The position numbers were made by a program, and so were the translations under genes. From the NCBI GenBank assembly GCA_002379985.1, contig DFVG01000010.1, forward strand, positions 6,288 to 70,287: a stretch of 64,000 nucleotides of DNA, in the 5' to 3' direction. The stretch's first letter is position 1. Every line of letters starts with the position of its first letter. This DNA is from Flavobacteriaceae bacterium UBA4166. GTDB lineage: Bacteria; Bacteroidota; Bacteroidia; Flavobacteriales; Flavobacteriaceae. The notes under the pieces are model-generated. The model was not told the DNA's origin. It saw nothing but the letters and a program-made list of their open reading frames with translations, and did not search any database. Shown piece by piece: positions 1 to 8,695 of the stretch.

Positions 1-15
1 AAAGATACGAAGGTT

Positions 16-1743
16 TTACAGCGCGTTCAAGTATTCTAACAAATCCTGTTCTTTATTAAGATTAAGTTTCTTCTTGAGCCGATATTTCGCTTTGATAATG
101 GTTTCCGGCAGCACATTAAGCATGGAGGCAATTTCTTTGGTCGATAGATTCATACGCAAGAAGGAAGCCAAGCGAATTTCTTTTTCAGAAATTGACTCAC
201 TTGCGGATTTTAGTTTCTTATAGAAGTCTTCATGTACTTCCGTAAAATAACTCTTAAATGATTCCCAGTCTCGCTCTGATGCTTTTTCACTTTTCAATAA
301 CAAGCGCAAACGTTTGGTTTTTTGTCGAATCGAATCAGGATCATTTTCTAATTGTTCAATACCTTCAGTAAGGGTTTGTAGAAACGAGTTTTTCTGCACC
401 AAATGCATAGTTTGAGAGGTAAGCTCTTTCTTTTTGAATGCAATCTGCTGTCTAAGGATGTCCTCGCGTTTTTGTCGCACTAAAGCCTTCTTTCGTTGGC
501 GTTGCCGAAGACTATAAAAAAGAGCGACCCCTAATAGAATCAAAGACACAAGAGCGATTCCATATATTGTATTGCCCAGTTTTTTGAGTCGGACCTCCTT
601 ATTCAGCAATTGAATCTCAGTTTCCTTTTTTTCTGTATCGTATGCGATCTTCAACTCGTTAATTCGGTTCATGGTAGCCTCGCCGGCAAGGCTATCTTGA
701 ATTTCATGGTGTTTTATTTCATGTTCATAAGCTTTGTCGTAAATCCCTTTGGAAGCATACGCATTGGCAAGTCGGCCGTGATCTGTTGCAATCGATTTTT
801 TAGCGTTCGACTTTTGGTTTAACGCTAATGATTGTTCCCAATGGTAAATAGCTGTATCTATAGCTTTTCGATCAAACTGTATCTTCCCGTATTTTTGATG
901 CGCCAAGGCTTCTACTTCAGTCATGTTAAGCGCCTTGCTCTCATCAATGACATCCTTGAGATAGGGGAGTGCCTTATCAAATAGCTCATGATTTACATAA
1001 AGACTTGCGAGGGCATTTTTATTGATGGTCAAATAGTACGGAAGGTTATTCGCTTTCATTACGGCAATGGAATTCAGCAGAAATTCTTCGGACTTGTCCA
1101 CATCACCTAGCGCATCGTAGTTAATAGCAATATTGGTTTTTAAATGTGCCGTAAACACTACATTGTTTGCATCTTCATAAATTTGAAGTGCTTCAAAGAA
1201 AGCCTTGTTAGAATCTTCATATTGCTTTAGATCACCATAAATGCTACCTACAGTGATATAATCACGAGCTATCACCTGAGGCTCTGTCCCAATAGAATCT
1301 TTCAAGCGAATGGACTCCAAGGCCAACGGTAAAGCTTCATCAAATTCACCACTACGTCGATGGGTAATAGCAAGATTGCCAATATTTAAAATTCGAAGTT
1401 TAATATCTTCTTCTGAATCAAAAAATGCAATCGCCTTTTTATAATATTGCTTGGCTTCTTTCAGCTTAGAGATTCGTTGATGATAGATTCCATTACACAT
1501 GGACACCATTCCAAGATCGGTGCGGGAATCAGGATTTGCAAAAGCTTCCATTTCTTGAAGGATCGCCGCGGTCTTGTCCATGTCGAATTCAATGTATTCA
1601 ATGATCAAATGTCGATAGGTACTTATTTTTTCTGAAGTAGAGATCGGTTGTTCTAATTGTCGTTCCAAGCTATCGATCCGTTCTTGAGATTGCCCGAACA
1701 ACAGCGGGGTAGCAAACAGTATAAAAAGGAATAATCGCATCAT
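16..1743 (-). CDS. TPR sensor with C-terminal LuxR-type HTH
   Basis: Membrane-anchored transcriptional regulator of the Bacteroidota TPR-HTH type. Chosen ATG (MMRLFLF) opens a signal peptide ending near FGQS; the longer frame begins at a GTG and would bury that peptide. Tetratricopeptide-like helical repeats fill about residues 30-380. A single membrane segment (IYGIALVSLILLGVALFYSL) follows, then a basic coiled coil and a C-terminal helix-turn-helix (LSTKEIASMLNVLPETIIKA) of the LuxR/GerE kind. Family knowledge: periplasmic TPRs sense a ligand or protein and the cytoplasmic HTH binds DNA. It is divergent from the cytolysin-like gene at 1989, so it may control that gene; this is inference. 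No kinase or receiver domain is present. Confidence 0.85.
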   Translation of the reverse strand: MMRLFLFILFATPLLFGQSQERIDSLERQLEQPISTSEKISTYRHLIIEYIEFDMDKTAAILQEMEAFANPDSRTDLGMVSMCNGIYHQRISKLKEAKQYYKKAIAFFDSEEDIKLRILNIGNLAITHRRSGEFDEALPLALESIRLKDSIGTEPQVIARDYITVGSIYGDLKQYEDSNKAFFEALQIYEDANNVVFTAHLKTNIAINYDALGDVDKSEEFLLNSIAVMKANNLPYYLTINKNALASLYVNHELFDKALPYLKDVIDESKALNMTEVEALAHQKYGKIQFDRKAIDTAIYHWEQSLALNQKSNAKKSIATDHGRLANAYASKGIYDKAYEHEIKHHEIQDSLAGEATMNRINELKIAYDTEKKETEIQLLNKEVRLKKLGNTIYGIALVSLILLGVALFYSLRQRQRKKALVRQKREDILRQQIAFKKKELTSQTMHLVQKNSFLQTLTEGIEQLENDPDSIRQKTKRLRLLLKSEKASERDWESFKSYFTEVHEDFYKKLKSASESISEKEIRLASFLRMNLSTKEIASMLNVLPETIIKAKYRLKKKLNLNKEQDLLEYLNAL

Positions 1744-1908
1744 ATGTTGAGCTTTTTCAAGAACTAAGATAAACTTTTTATTATGAGTCACTTAGCTATC
1801 CTATTGAAAACCAACAAAGCCATTGGATTCAACTAAAGCTTTACATGGAATTCATATAGTGTTAAATATCAAATGATTAAGTATATTCTAAAACTACTCG
1901 ACTTTTTC

Positions 1909-1928
1909 TTGTCCATGGTTTGTCCATG
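1909..1928 (+). promoter_or_regulatory. Direct repeat upstream of cytolysin promoter
   Basis: TTGTCCATG occurs twice (1909-1917 and 1920-1928), exactly 11 bp apart, one helical turn. The second copy ends 6 bp before the candidate -33 TTTG at 1935. Two same-face half-sites just upstream of a -33 element are typical of activator binding. Binding protein unknown; the divergent TPR-HTH regulator is the obvious candidate. Confidence 0.45.
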
Positions 1929-1934
1929 TATCAT

Positions 1935-1967
1935 TTTGTACCTGAAACAGATCCCTTTTTACATTTA
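1935..1967 (+). promoter_or_regulatory. Candidate Bacteroidota promoter of cytolysin gene
   Basis: TTTG at 1935-1938, a 21-bp spacer, then TACATTTA at 1960-1967, one base off the -7 consensus TAnnTTTG. The ATG at 1989 lies 22 bp after the -7 box, giving a short leader. This also argues against the upstream TTG at 1920 as the start codon. Confidence 0.5.
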
Positions 1968-1988
1968 CCGAAATTTAATGATGCACCT

Positions 1989-3506
1989 ATGAAACATTTC
2001 AATCCACATTACAAAATTACCCTTGCGATGCTGTTCAGCTTCTTAGTAATCTCCTGTGCAAAGGAAGACGATCTCTCCCCTACGAATCCTGATGCTGCAG
2101 ATATTAATTCATACATCAGAGGTTTAAACTATGATCCAACCGCATTGCTCAATGTTCAAGAAACTGGCGGCGCCTCAAGCAAAAGAACACTACAGGATTC
2201 CACCAACACCACTAACGCCCCCGTTCAGGGCAGCGTTTTAAAATGTGTGAATAAAGATTATAGCCTTGCCAATAACTTTGATGATGTAGCCATCTTGCGG
2301 CCCACAGCAGGAGTCGTGTACCCGGGTTCGCTTGTCTTTGGAGATCAAAGTATGCTAGACGGAGCACCAAACCCCATTACGCTGCCGCGCGCACCCATGA
2401 CACTAACTGTTGATCTTCCCGGAATTAGCGAACAAGGAGTTTTTGTTGTAGAAGACCCTAAGAACTCTACGGTGCAAATCGGACTCGACAATGCCCTGGA
2501 GTGGTGGAACGATAATGCTTATCAGGATGGATATGTCAATGCTGCCAATTCTTCGTATCAGTCGGCTACTTCTTATTCGTCGTCTCAATTCAGTTTAGAT
2601 ATCGGACTCAATGCGCAGTGGGCTACAGGCTCGGTAGCGGCTCAAATGGGCTATGAAAGTAATTCTGAAAGACGTGTGGCTGCCATCGCCTTCAAGCAAG
2701 TTTTTTATACGGTTACTTTAGATTTCCCCACCAGCCCGGCAGATGTCTTCCGTTCTGATGTTTCCCTTGCCGCCATTGAAGAGGCTTTCCAAAGTGATAC
2801 ACCACCTGCGTACATTAACAGTGTGAGCTATGGAAGAATTATAATGGTTCGTATGGAAACTACGAATTTCGACTACAGTGTCGACCTCAGTGCGGTGCTC
2901 AATTATGCCAGTGGAGTGAACAGCGGGACGGGAACCGTCAATAGCACCTACGACAACGTACTACAAAATTCAACACTAAATGTAGTTACCATTGGCGGAA
3001 ATGCCGAAGTTGCCGTAAGCGCTATCGATGCTGCTAGTATTGAAGAAGGGCCCGGATCATTGAGTGCAATTCTCTCTGGCGAGAACGCCATTTATAGTCG
3101 GGATAACCCTGGCGTGCCCATTGCATACACCGTGCGGTATTTAAAAGATAATTCACTAGCAAAAATGGGTTACACCACAGAATATCGTGTGGAAGAATGT
3201 GGCAACAACCCTTTTGTGCATGAAGACATCACTGTTACCAATGACTCCTTTCACGACACGCGTTTTCGTTTCGAATATAAGGGGCAAGATAGCAGCACCC
3301 AATACTTTGGGGCTTATGTACACCTAAATCAAGATGATGTCGTATCCAGACGCCCACCCAATGGGGCCCACGATGTCACTATTCGTTTTGAGAGTCAGAT
3401 TGGTGCCGGAGATTACGACTTTATTGATGATGATGATTTCAATTATGTCTACAGCGAAGCTTGTTATGAATTTTATTGCGGAAGCCCTATTCCACGAGCA
3501 GCGTAA
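1989..3506 (+). CDS. Cholesterol-dependent-cytolysin-like lipoprotein
   Basis: Pore-forming-toxin-family protein (thiol-activated cytolysin), 505 residues, with a lipoprotein signal (FLVISC, Cys23). Hallmarks of domains 1-3 are clear: VVYPGSLVFGD and LTVDLPG near residues 109-145, FKQVFYTV near 235, PPAYINSVSYGR near 272-283, METTN near 289, and PGVPIAYTVRYLKDN near 374-388, which is almost the listeriolysin sequence at the domain 3/4 boundary. The C-terminal about 110 residues are unlike domain 4: the Trp-rich undecapeptide (ECTGLAWEWWR) that CDCs use at membranes is absent, and the tail is acidic (DDDDF) with several Cys. So the CDC core is present but cholesterol recognition is probably lost, as in CDC-like proteins of Bacteroidota. 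Lipid anchoring and target are unknown. Function could be interbacterial or anti-eukaryotic; the sequence does not decide. Confidence 0.88.
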   Translation: MKHFNPHYKITLAMLFSFLVISCAKEDDLSPTNPDAADINSYIRGLNYDPTALLNVQETGGASSKRTLQDSTNTTNAPVQGSVLKCVNKDYSLANNFDDVAILRPTAGVVYPGSLVFGDQSMLDGAPNPITLPRAPMTLTVDLPGISEQGVFVVEDPKNSTVQIGLDNALEWWNDNAYQDGYVNAANSSYQSATSYSSSQFSLDIGLNAQWATGSVAAQMGYESNSERRVAAIAFKQVFYTVTLDFPTSPADVFRSDVSLAAIEEAFQSDTPPAYINSVSYGRIIMVRMETTNFDYSVDLSAVLNYASGVNSGTGTVNSTYDNVLQNSTLNVVTIGGNAEVAVSAIDAASIEEGPGSLSAILSGENAIYSRDNPGVPIAYTVRYLKDNSLAKMGYTTEYRVEECGNNPFVHEDITVTNDSFHDTRFRFEYKGQDSSTQYFGAYVHLNQDDVVSRRPPNGAHDVTIRFESQIGAGDYDFIDDDDFNYVYSEACYEFYCGSPIPRAA

Positions 3507-3569
3507 GAGATTGACTGCGATTAATTTCGTAGCAATATCATACCTCCGCAAACCGTTATGATGTCGTTT

Positions 3570-5729
3570 CTATACTTTCTCAAGTTCTTCCAGTCGGACG
3601 TCAGCCGTGAACTGTCCGTAGTTGACAATGGCTTTCTTCTTTTCAATGGTATCGATCGTACCAATCGCCCTTCCGTCAATCATTCTAACACGATCGCCTA
3701 CTTTAAGGGCCACTTTGGGTTTCGGTGGGGGTGCTTTTTTCGCTTCTTCTTTTTTCTTTTTCTTTTCTTTCCGAATAACATCCACTTTTTTCTCCACCTC
3801 TTGTTCCACAGCTTTTGTCTTTGCCTTTTGTTGTTGTTTTTGCTTCCGCGGAACTTTTTTGCGCTTGCTATTCTCCGTCATCACTAACTTGAAGAGTTCA
3901 TCCAACAACTGTCGCTTTCGTTTATTATTGAAATACGATTCGGCCAAACTATCCACTTTTCGACCCAAAGAAATCATTTTTTGGTTGCTGTCGTATAATT
4001 CTTGATAGCTTTCTAATTTTTCTTGGATCCTGGTGTTGATCTCTTCTAGTTGTTTGTATTCTTGTTGCGCTTTCTTTTCGGAAGTTTGTAAGGAAGCAGC
4101 CGTCTCACGAACCTTTGAGCGCTCTTTTTGAAGATTGGCGATGGTCTTATCAAAACGAACCTTCCCACGTTCGATCTTCTTTTTTGCTTTATTGATGAGA
4201 CTATACGGAATTCCATTTTTCTGAGCGACTTCAAACGTAAAGGACGATCCCGCTTCTCCTAATTGCAATTGATAGAGTGGAAGCAAGCTTTTACGGTCAA
4301 ACTGCATGTTGGCATTCACCGCATAGGGAAGTTCATTCGCCAAGAGCTTCAGATTGGTGTAGTGAGTAGTAATGATTCCGAAGGCCTCACGTTCGTAAAA
4401 AACCTCTAAGAATATTTCCGCTAGGGCACCTCCCAATTCCGGATCGCTTCCGGTTCCAAATTCATCAATAAGAAACAAGCTCTCTGAATTACATTTTTTC
4501 AGAAACTGATTCATCTTCTTTAAACGATAACTGTACGTACTAAGATGATTCTCGATAGATTGATTGTCACCAATATCCGTAAGAATGCGTTCAAAGAAGC
4601 AACATTCGCTCTGTGGTTCCACTGGAATCAGCATTCCCGACTGCAACATGACCTGTAACAGCCCCACTGTTTTTAGTGTGATACTTTTTCCCCCGGCATT
4701 GGGTCCGCTGATAACGATGATGCGTTTTTCAGGCTCCAATTCGATGGTCTGCGGATAGGTAGTTTCCTTTCGCTTTTTATTCGCTAACAAGAGTAGGGGG
4801 TGATAGGCATTTTCAAGAAACAGTCGCTTTCTATCGGTAAGCATAGGAAGCACGGCGTCCATTTCTAACGCGTATTTTGCCTTCGCATGAAAGATGTCAA
4901 TGCGAATTAAATAGTCTTGATAGGAACGAAGCAAGGAATCGTAAGGACGCACATGTTCGGTAAGTGCCTTTAAGATCCTTTTGATCTCTTCTTGCTCTTC
5001 ATACTCTAAATGGCTTAACTCATTGGCAAACTCTAAGGTTTCTTGAGGTTCTACATAGACAATACTTCCTGTTTTGGATTGTCCAAGAACGGCGCCTTTT
5101 ACCTTTCGTCTATGCATGGCTTTAACGGCCAAAACGCGGCGATTGTCCATAACCGACTCCCGAATATCATCCAAATAATCTCTAGGAGCATAATTGGATA
5201 AAGCACGCCCAAAAGATGCGTTGATCTGTGATTTCACATGTTGCAATCGTTTGCGGATCGCTGCGAGTTCTTCGGAAGCAGTGTTTTTTACCTCTCCGTA
5301 GCGATCTATCTTTTCGTGAATCGCAGTGGCTATGGCTGCTGTGTAGGTTATCTGTTCGGAAAATTCCTGAAGGTATCGGTAAAATTCTTCGTATTTCTGA
5401 AAGAATCGAAGCAAGTCTTTTGTCGTCTCACAAACCGAAACAATACGCCGAAACGAAGCGATCTCTAACACACTATTTTCGATCGTCAATAGATGAAGCT
5501 CTTTGTCCAACGCTTCAAAACCGTGATTAGGAATACGGTTATCAGAATTGAAAGAGGCCGTAAATTCTTTGACACGATGCAATTCGGGAGAAATATCGGA
5601 CACCTTTTTAAATGGTTGAATTTTCGAGACAGCACGTTTTCCCGGATCTGTAATGGCAAAAGAAGCTATTTGTCCTAGTACAGAAGGGAATTCAAGATCT
5701 TCGAGTGTTTTAGGGTGAATTCGAACCAT
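3570..5729 (-). CDS. mutS2: MutS2-family ATPase lacking Smr domain
   Basis: MutS2-type DNA- or ribosome-acting ATPase, 719 residues. Core: helical lever/clamp region, Walker A GPNAGGKS (342-349), Walker B and signature LFLIDEFGTGSD (418-429), then coiled coil. Full MutS2 (about 780 residues) ends in an Smr endonuclease domain. Here the tail is instead a very Lys-rich linker (about 625-672, with a KKKKK run and PPPKP) and a short KOW-like beta segment (LKVGDRVRMIDGRAIGTI). No Smr LDLRG motif is visible, so nuclease activity through Smr is not expected; this short form is common in flavobacteria. Divergent from ung; convergent with the cytolysin gene. Confidence 0.9.
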   Translation of the reverse strand: MVRIHPKTLEDLEFPSVLGQIASFAITDPGKRAVSKIQPFKKVSDISPELHRVKEFTASFNSDNRIPNHGFEALDKELHLLTIENSVLEIASFRRIVSVCETTKDLLRFFQKYEEFYRYLQEFSEQITYTAAIATAIHEKIDRYGEVKNTASEELAAIRKRLQHVKSQINASFGRALSNYAPRDYLDDIRESVMDNRRVLAVKAMHRRKVKGAVLGQSKTGSIVYVEPQETLEFANELSHLEYEEQEEIKRILKALTEHVRPYDSLLRSYQDYLIRIDIFHAKAKYALEMDAVLPMLTDRKRLFLENAYHPLLLLANKKRKETTYPQTIELEPEKRIIVISGPNAGGKSITLKTVGLLQVMLQSGMLIPVEPQSECCFFERILTDIGDNQSIENHLSTYSYRLKKMNQFLKKCNSESLFLIDEFGTGSDPELGGALAEIFLEVFYEREAFGIITTHYTNLKLLANELPYAVNANMQFDRKSLLPLYQLQLGEAGSSFTFEVAQKNGIPYSLINKAKKKIERGKVRFDKTIANLQKERSKVRETAASLQTSEKKAQQEYKQLEEINTRIQEKLESYQELYDSNQKMISLGRKVDSLAESYFNNKRKRQLLDELFKLVMTENSKRKKVPRKQKQQQKAKTKAVEQEVEKKVDVIRKEKKKKKEEAKKAPPPKPKVALKVGDRVRMIDGRAIGTIDTIEKKKAIVNYGQFTADVRLEELEKV

Positions 5730-5798
5730 ATTTTATGTCCGCTTCCGCGGAATAATCTTGGGTAATGTTTACTTTTATCTTGCACAAAAATACATAGA

Positions 5799-6473
5799 AT
5801 GCCTGTAACTATTGACGCCAGTTGGAAGGAAGTATTGCAAGATGAATTTGAGCAACCGTACTTTCAGAATTTAATCAACTTTGTGAAAAATGAATACCGC
5901 CAACACCAATGCTACCCACCCGGATCGCAAATATTTTCTGCCTTTGATCACACTCCGTTTTCTAACGTAAAAGTGGTCATTTTGGGCCAAGATCCATACC
6001 ACGGACCGAAACAGGCTAACGGACTCTGTTTTTCAGTGCAAAAACCCGTTCCGCAACCACCATCCCTGCTAAATATCTTCAAAGAAATTGAAACAGATCT
6101 GGGCATTACTGCACCCACATACGGAGATCTTACGCCATGGGCGAACCAGGGTGTCCTATTGCTTAACGCCACATTAACCGTGCGTGCACACCAAGCGGGA
6201 AGTCACCAAAACAAAGGCTGGGAACTCTTTACAGATGCGGTCATCGAACAACTGTCTAAAAATAGAGAAGGATTGGTGTTTTTGTTGTGGGGCGGATATG
6301 CGAAGAAGAAAGGGGCGAAGATTGATCGGTCGAAACATTTAATACTTACAAGCGGCCATCCATCGCCGCTTAGTGCGAATAGAGGCTACTGGTTTGGCAA
6401 CCGTCATTTCAGTAAGACAAATGAATATTTAAAACAACAGGGAAAAGAACCTGTTGATTGGAAATTGGAGTAG
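5799..6473 (+). CDS. ung: Uracil-DNA glycosylase
   Basis: Family 1 uracil-DNA glycosylase, removes uracil from DNA in base excision repair. 224 residues, normal length. Water-activating loop GQDPYHG (63-69, catalytic Asp65) and the minor-groove loop HPSPLSA (from His187) are both intact, as is the uracil-binding LLLNATLTV strand. Divergent from mutS2 with about 70 bp between the starts, so two repair genes share an intergenic region. Ends 3 bp before a small convergent ORF. Confidence 0.97.
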   Translation: MPVTIDASWKEVLQDEFEQPYFQNLINFVKNEYRQHQCYPPGSQIFSAFDHTPFSNVKVVILGQDPYHGPKQANGLCFSVQKPVPQPPSLLNIFKEIETDLGITAPTYGDLTPWANQGVLLLNATLTVRAHQAGSHQNKGWELFTDAVIEQLSKNREGLVFLLWGGYAKKKGAKIDRSKHLILTSGHPSPLSANRGYWFGNRHFSKTNEYLKQQGKEPVDWKLE

Positions 6474-6476
6474 TGC

Positions 6477-6581
6477 TTACTTCTTCTTTATCTGGTTGCG
6501 TTCAGGATCATTACAACTGAATTGCAACAATAAAAAATTTGTTACGAGCAAACCCCCAATGATGATTAAAAATGTTGTCAT
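6477..6581 (-). CDS. Small membrane or lipoprotein-like protein
   Basis: 34-residue frame beginning MTTFLIIIGG, with one hydrophobic helix (FLIIIGGLLVTNFLLLQF) and a short charged tail (NDPERNQIKKK). A Cys follows the helix (FSC), so it may be a tiny lipoprotein or a single-span protein. It is convergent with ung (3 bp between stops) and lies downstream of nothing on its own strand. No family recognised. Support is only the clean start, coherent hydrophobic-charged pattern and the otherwise empty gap. Confidence 0.45.
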   Translation of the reverse strand: MTTFLIIIGGLLVTNFLLLQFSCNDPERNQIKKK

Positions 6582-6647
6582 AACCTTACTATTTACACTA
6601 GTAAGATGCAGCCCTGCTAAAAGGGTTGCGTGAAAATCTTAAAAAAA

Positions 6648-7502
6648 TCAAAAAAAGTGTAAAACCTTAGTCAAAGGAATCTTTTGCTCGATCAATTCTA
6701 GCGCTACTAAGGTATCTTGAACCTCTTCAATTTGAGCAACAGACAATTGCTCTTGAGACCATTCTGTTAGCGACAACCATTGCTTGATGTCCACTTGTTG
6801 TTGGTCGTATCGGTTCGCTAGCAATTCTGAAATATGCTCACGCTCTTTAAACGTTTCGGTTACTGCATTGATCGTATCTAAAATGTGCTGAACCGCTTCC
6901 GGAAGCTCCTCCAGTAATTCATTTCGAACGGCGATCACAAAGCAGGGCCACGGAGTAGGGCATTCTCCCACCAAACGAAATGGGCCGTCATCTACATACG
7001 GTTTGGTCGTAAATTTTTCCCACATAAAATAATCTCCGTCTCCTTCCGGAAGAGCTTGTAAAGCACCTTCCAAGTCCTTAACTACTGTAAAATCAACATC
7101 TGTTGCAGTATCCCAACCTTGTTGTTCTGCATTCACATAGGCCATCAAATGCGAGCCGGAGCCAAACCGACTAATAGCGGCTTTGGTTCCTTTCAGGTCT
7201 GAAACCTTCTGATACGAAGAATTTTTGGCAACGTGAATGCCCCAAAGCAAAGGAGAATCTACAAACCCCTGTACAATTTTACTTGGGTTACCAAGGGCGA
7301 TATCTCGAATAATACCTTCGGTTAAGATGACCGCCATATCAATGGTTCCCTCGCGCAATGCTTTATTCATCTGTCCGGTTCCGCCAAAAAAATCTTTCCA
7401 ACGCAAATTGATCCCGTGCTCGTGATAGCTTTTGTCGCGCAATGTAATGTACCAAGGGTAGTTGAAGTGTTCCGGCACTCCGCCAATATTGATTTTCTTC
7501 AT
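6648..7502 (-). CDS. Cytoplasmic substrate-binding-protein-like protein
   Basis: 284 residues with the fold signature of NMT1/SsuA-type periplasmic binding proteins (domain boundaries near residues 90 and 190; KALREGTIDMAVILTEG, ISRFGSGSHLMAYV). It begins MKKINIGG with no signal peptide or lipobox, so it should be cytoplasmic, and no ABC permease or ATPase is nearby. Its start overlaps the stop of the nucleoside phosphorylase by 4 bp (ATGA), implying translational coupling. Binding-protein folds acting in the cytoplasm include Thi5 and MqnA/MqnD enzymes; I see no Thi5 Cys-cluster. A role as a ligand-binding or enzymatic partner in nucleoside or cofactor metabolism is inference. Confidence 0.75.
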   Translation of the reverse strand: MKKINIGGVPEHFNYPWYITLRDKSYHEHGINLRWKDFFGGTGQMNKALREGTIDMAVILTEGIIRDIALGNPSKIVQGFVDSPLLWGIHVAKNSSYQKVSDLKGTKAAISRFGSGSHLMAYVNAEQQGWDTATDVDFTVVKDLEGALQALPEGDGDYFMWEKFTTKPYVDDGPFRLVGECPTPWPCFVIAVRNELLEELPEAVQHILDTINAVTETFKEREHISELLANRYDQQQVDIKQWLSLTEWSQEQLSVAQIEEVQDTLVALELIEQKIPLTKVLHFF

Positions 7503-8368
7503 GATACCAGTGTTTCTAAGGTGTGACGGATAAGGTCTTCAACGGTTTTTTCAGGGGATTTGCTAAAGGTTCCAGTGGCGCGATTCGCTAAGATTGCATT
7601 CAGAGAGATGGCTTGATGACCCAATAGCTTTGCCATGCCATAAATTCCTGAAGTTTCCATTTCTAAATTTGTAATACGCTGACCTTCAAATACAAAAGAA
7701 GCTAATTTGTCATTCAAATTAGTGTCGTCCAAAGATAGTCGTAATTGCCTTCCTTGTGGACCGTAGAACCCTACATTGGTCGCTGTTACGCCTTCCATCA
7801 TCTTTGCATACTGAAAGCGTGATATCAAGCCGTTATCGGCTTCAATAACGTAGGGATAGGCTTTTCTTTTAGACCATTGCATGTGACGTACAAACGCTTC
7901 CGCGAAAGCGTCATTCAAATACTCATTTCCTTCATAAAACCAAAAAAGATTGTCAAAACCGATTGCCGATGTAGAGAGCAACCAAGAATCGACTTCAATT
8001 TCCGGTTGGATCGCTCCTGAAGTACCAATCCTTATGAATTGAAGCGCGGTATGCTCTTTTTTTACGGTTCGAGTCTCAAAGTCAATATTAACCAGAGCAT
8101 CCAATTCATTAAACACTATATCAATATTATCGGTGCCTATTCCTGTGGAAATAACCGTTATCTTCTTTCCTTTATAATATCCCGTTTGGGTTTTAAATTC
8201 TCGCTTATGCACAGCAACTTCAATAGCATCGAAGTGTTTTGTAATGGCCGTAACTCGTTCGGGGTCACCTACCGTAATGATCGTGTCTGCAATATCGCCC
8301 GGAGCAAGGTTCAAGTGGTAGATGGTCCCATCAGGGTTTAAGATCAGTTCTGAAGCTGCTAAACTCAT
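7499..8368 (-). CDS. Nucleoside phosphorylase (uridine phosphorylase-like)
   Basis: Cleaves a nucleoside with phosphate to give base and pentose-1-phosphate. 289 residues. Family hallmarks: phosphate-binding GDPERV (near 33), GIGTDN (near 76), IRIGTSGAI (near 112) and the ribose-binding NLEMETSG (near 234) followed by a GHQAISLNAILANRATG strand. Best fit is the uridine phosphorylase/PNP-UDP family; base specificity cannot be read. Third gene of a minus-strand operon; overlaps SUI1 upstream and the binding-protein-like gene downstream by 4 bp each. Confidence 0.9.
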   Translation of the reverse strand: MSLAASELILNPDGTIYHLNLAPGDIADTIITVGDPERVTAITKHFDAIEVAVHKREFKTQTGYYKGKKITVISTGIGTDNIDIVFNELDALVNIDFETRTVKKEHTALQFIRIGTSGAIQPEIEVDSWLLSTSAIGFDNLFWFYEGNEYLNDAFAEAFVRHMQWSKRKAYPYVIEADNGLISRFQYAKMMEGVTATNVGFYGPQGRQLRLSLDDTNLNDKLASFVFEGQRITNLEMETSGIYGMAKLLGHQAISLNAILANRATGTFSKSPEKTVEDLIRHTLETLVS

Positions 8369-8694
8369 CCCCCCACACGCTTTACGTGAAAACCTTTGTC
8401 TTTTAAATATTCCATAATCTCTTTGCGATAGTCGCCCTGAATAATAATGGTCTCATTTTTAAAGCTGCCTCCAACCCCGAGCAGGGTCTTCAATTCTTTG
8501 GCAAGTTGCTTAAAATCTGATTTGGCACCATTGTAACCGTCGATGATGGTAATCGGTTTTCCTTTTCGCTTTTCGTATTTACAAAGCAATGGATCGTCTT
8601 GAAGCCATACCGTATCTGGTGCTTCCTCTTTCTCTTCGGAAGGCTCCGGCACGTGATCGGGAAACAATTTCTTTAATTGATCTTCGAGGTCCAT
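8365..8694 (-). CDS. SUI1/YciH translation factor
   Basis: 109-residue eIF1-like protein. Start chosen at MDLEDQLKKLF, 1 bp after the stop of the upstream oxygenase; a longer frame would run back into that gene. The SUI1 core is clear: KPITIIDGYNGAKSDFKQLA, LKTLLGVGGS, IIIQGDYRKEIMEYL, KGFHVKRVGG. Bacterial YciH proteins bind the small ribosomal subunit and influence initiation fidelity. Acidic, Pro-rich N-terminus (PEPSEEKEEAPD). Coupled to the nucleoside phosphorylase by an ATGA overlap. Confidence 0.93.
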   Translation of the reverse strand: MDLEDQLKKLFPDHVPEPSEEKEEAPDTVWLQDDPLLCKYEKRKGKPITIIDGYNGAKSDFKQLAKELKTLLGVGGSFKNETIIIQGDYRKEIMEYLKDKGFHVKRVGG

Positions 8695-8695
8695 T

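Noticed and set aside
3622..4005. 127-residue plus-strand open frame over the end of mutS2
   Set aside because: It is the Phe/Ser-rich mirror of the Lys-rich linker of MutS2; no start context or family match.
6600..6650. AGGG/CCCT hairpin as terminator after the binding-protein-like gene
   Set aside because: Stem is short and interrupted and no T run follows on the minus strand.
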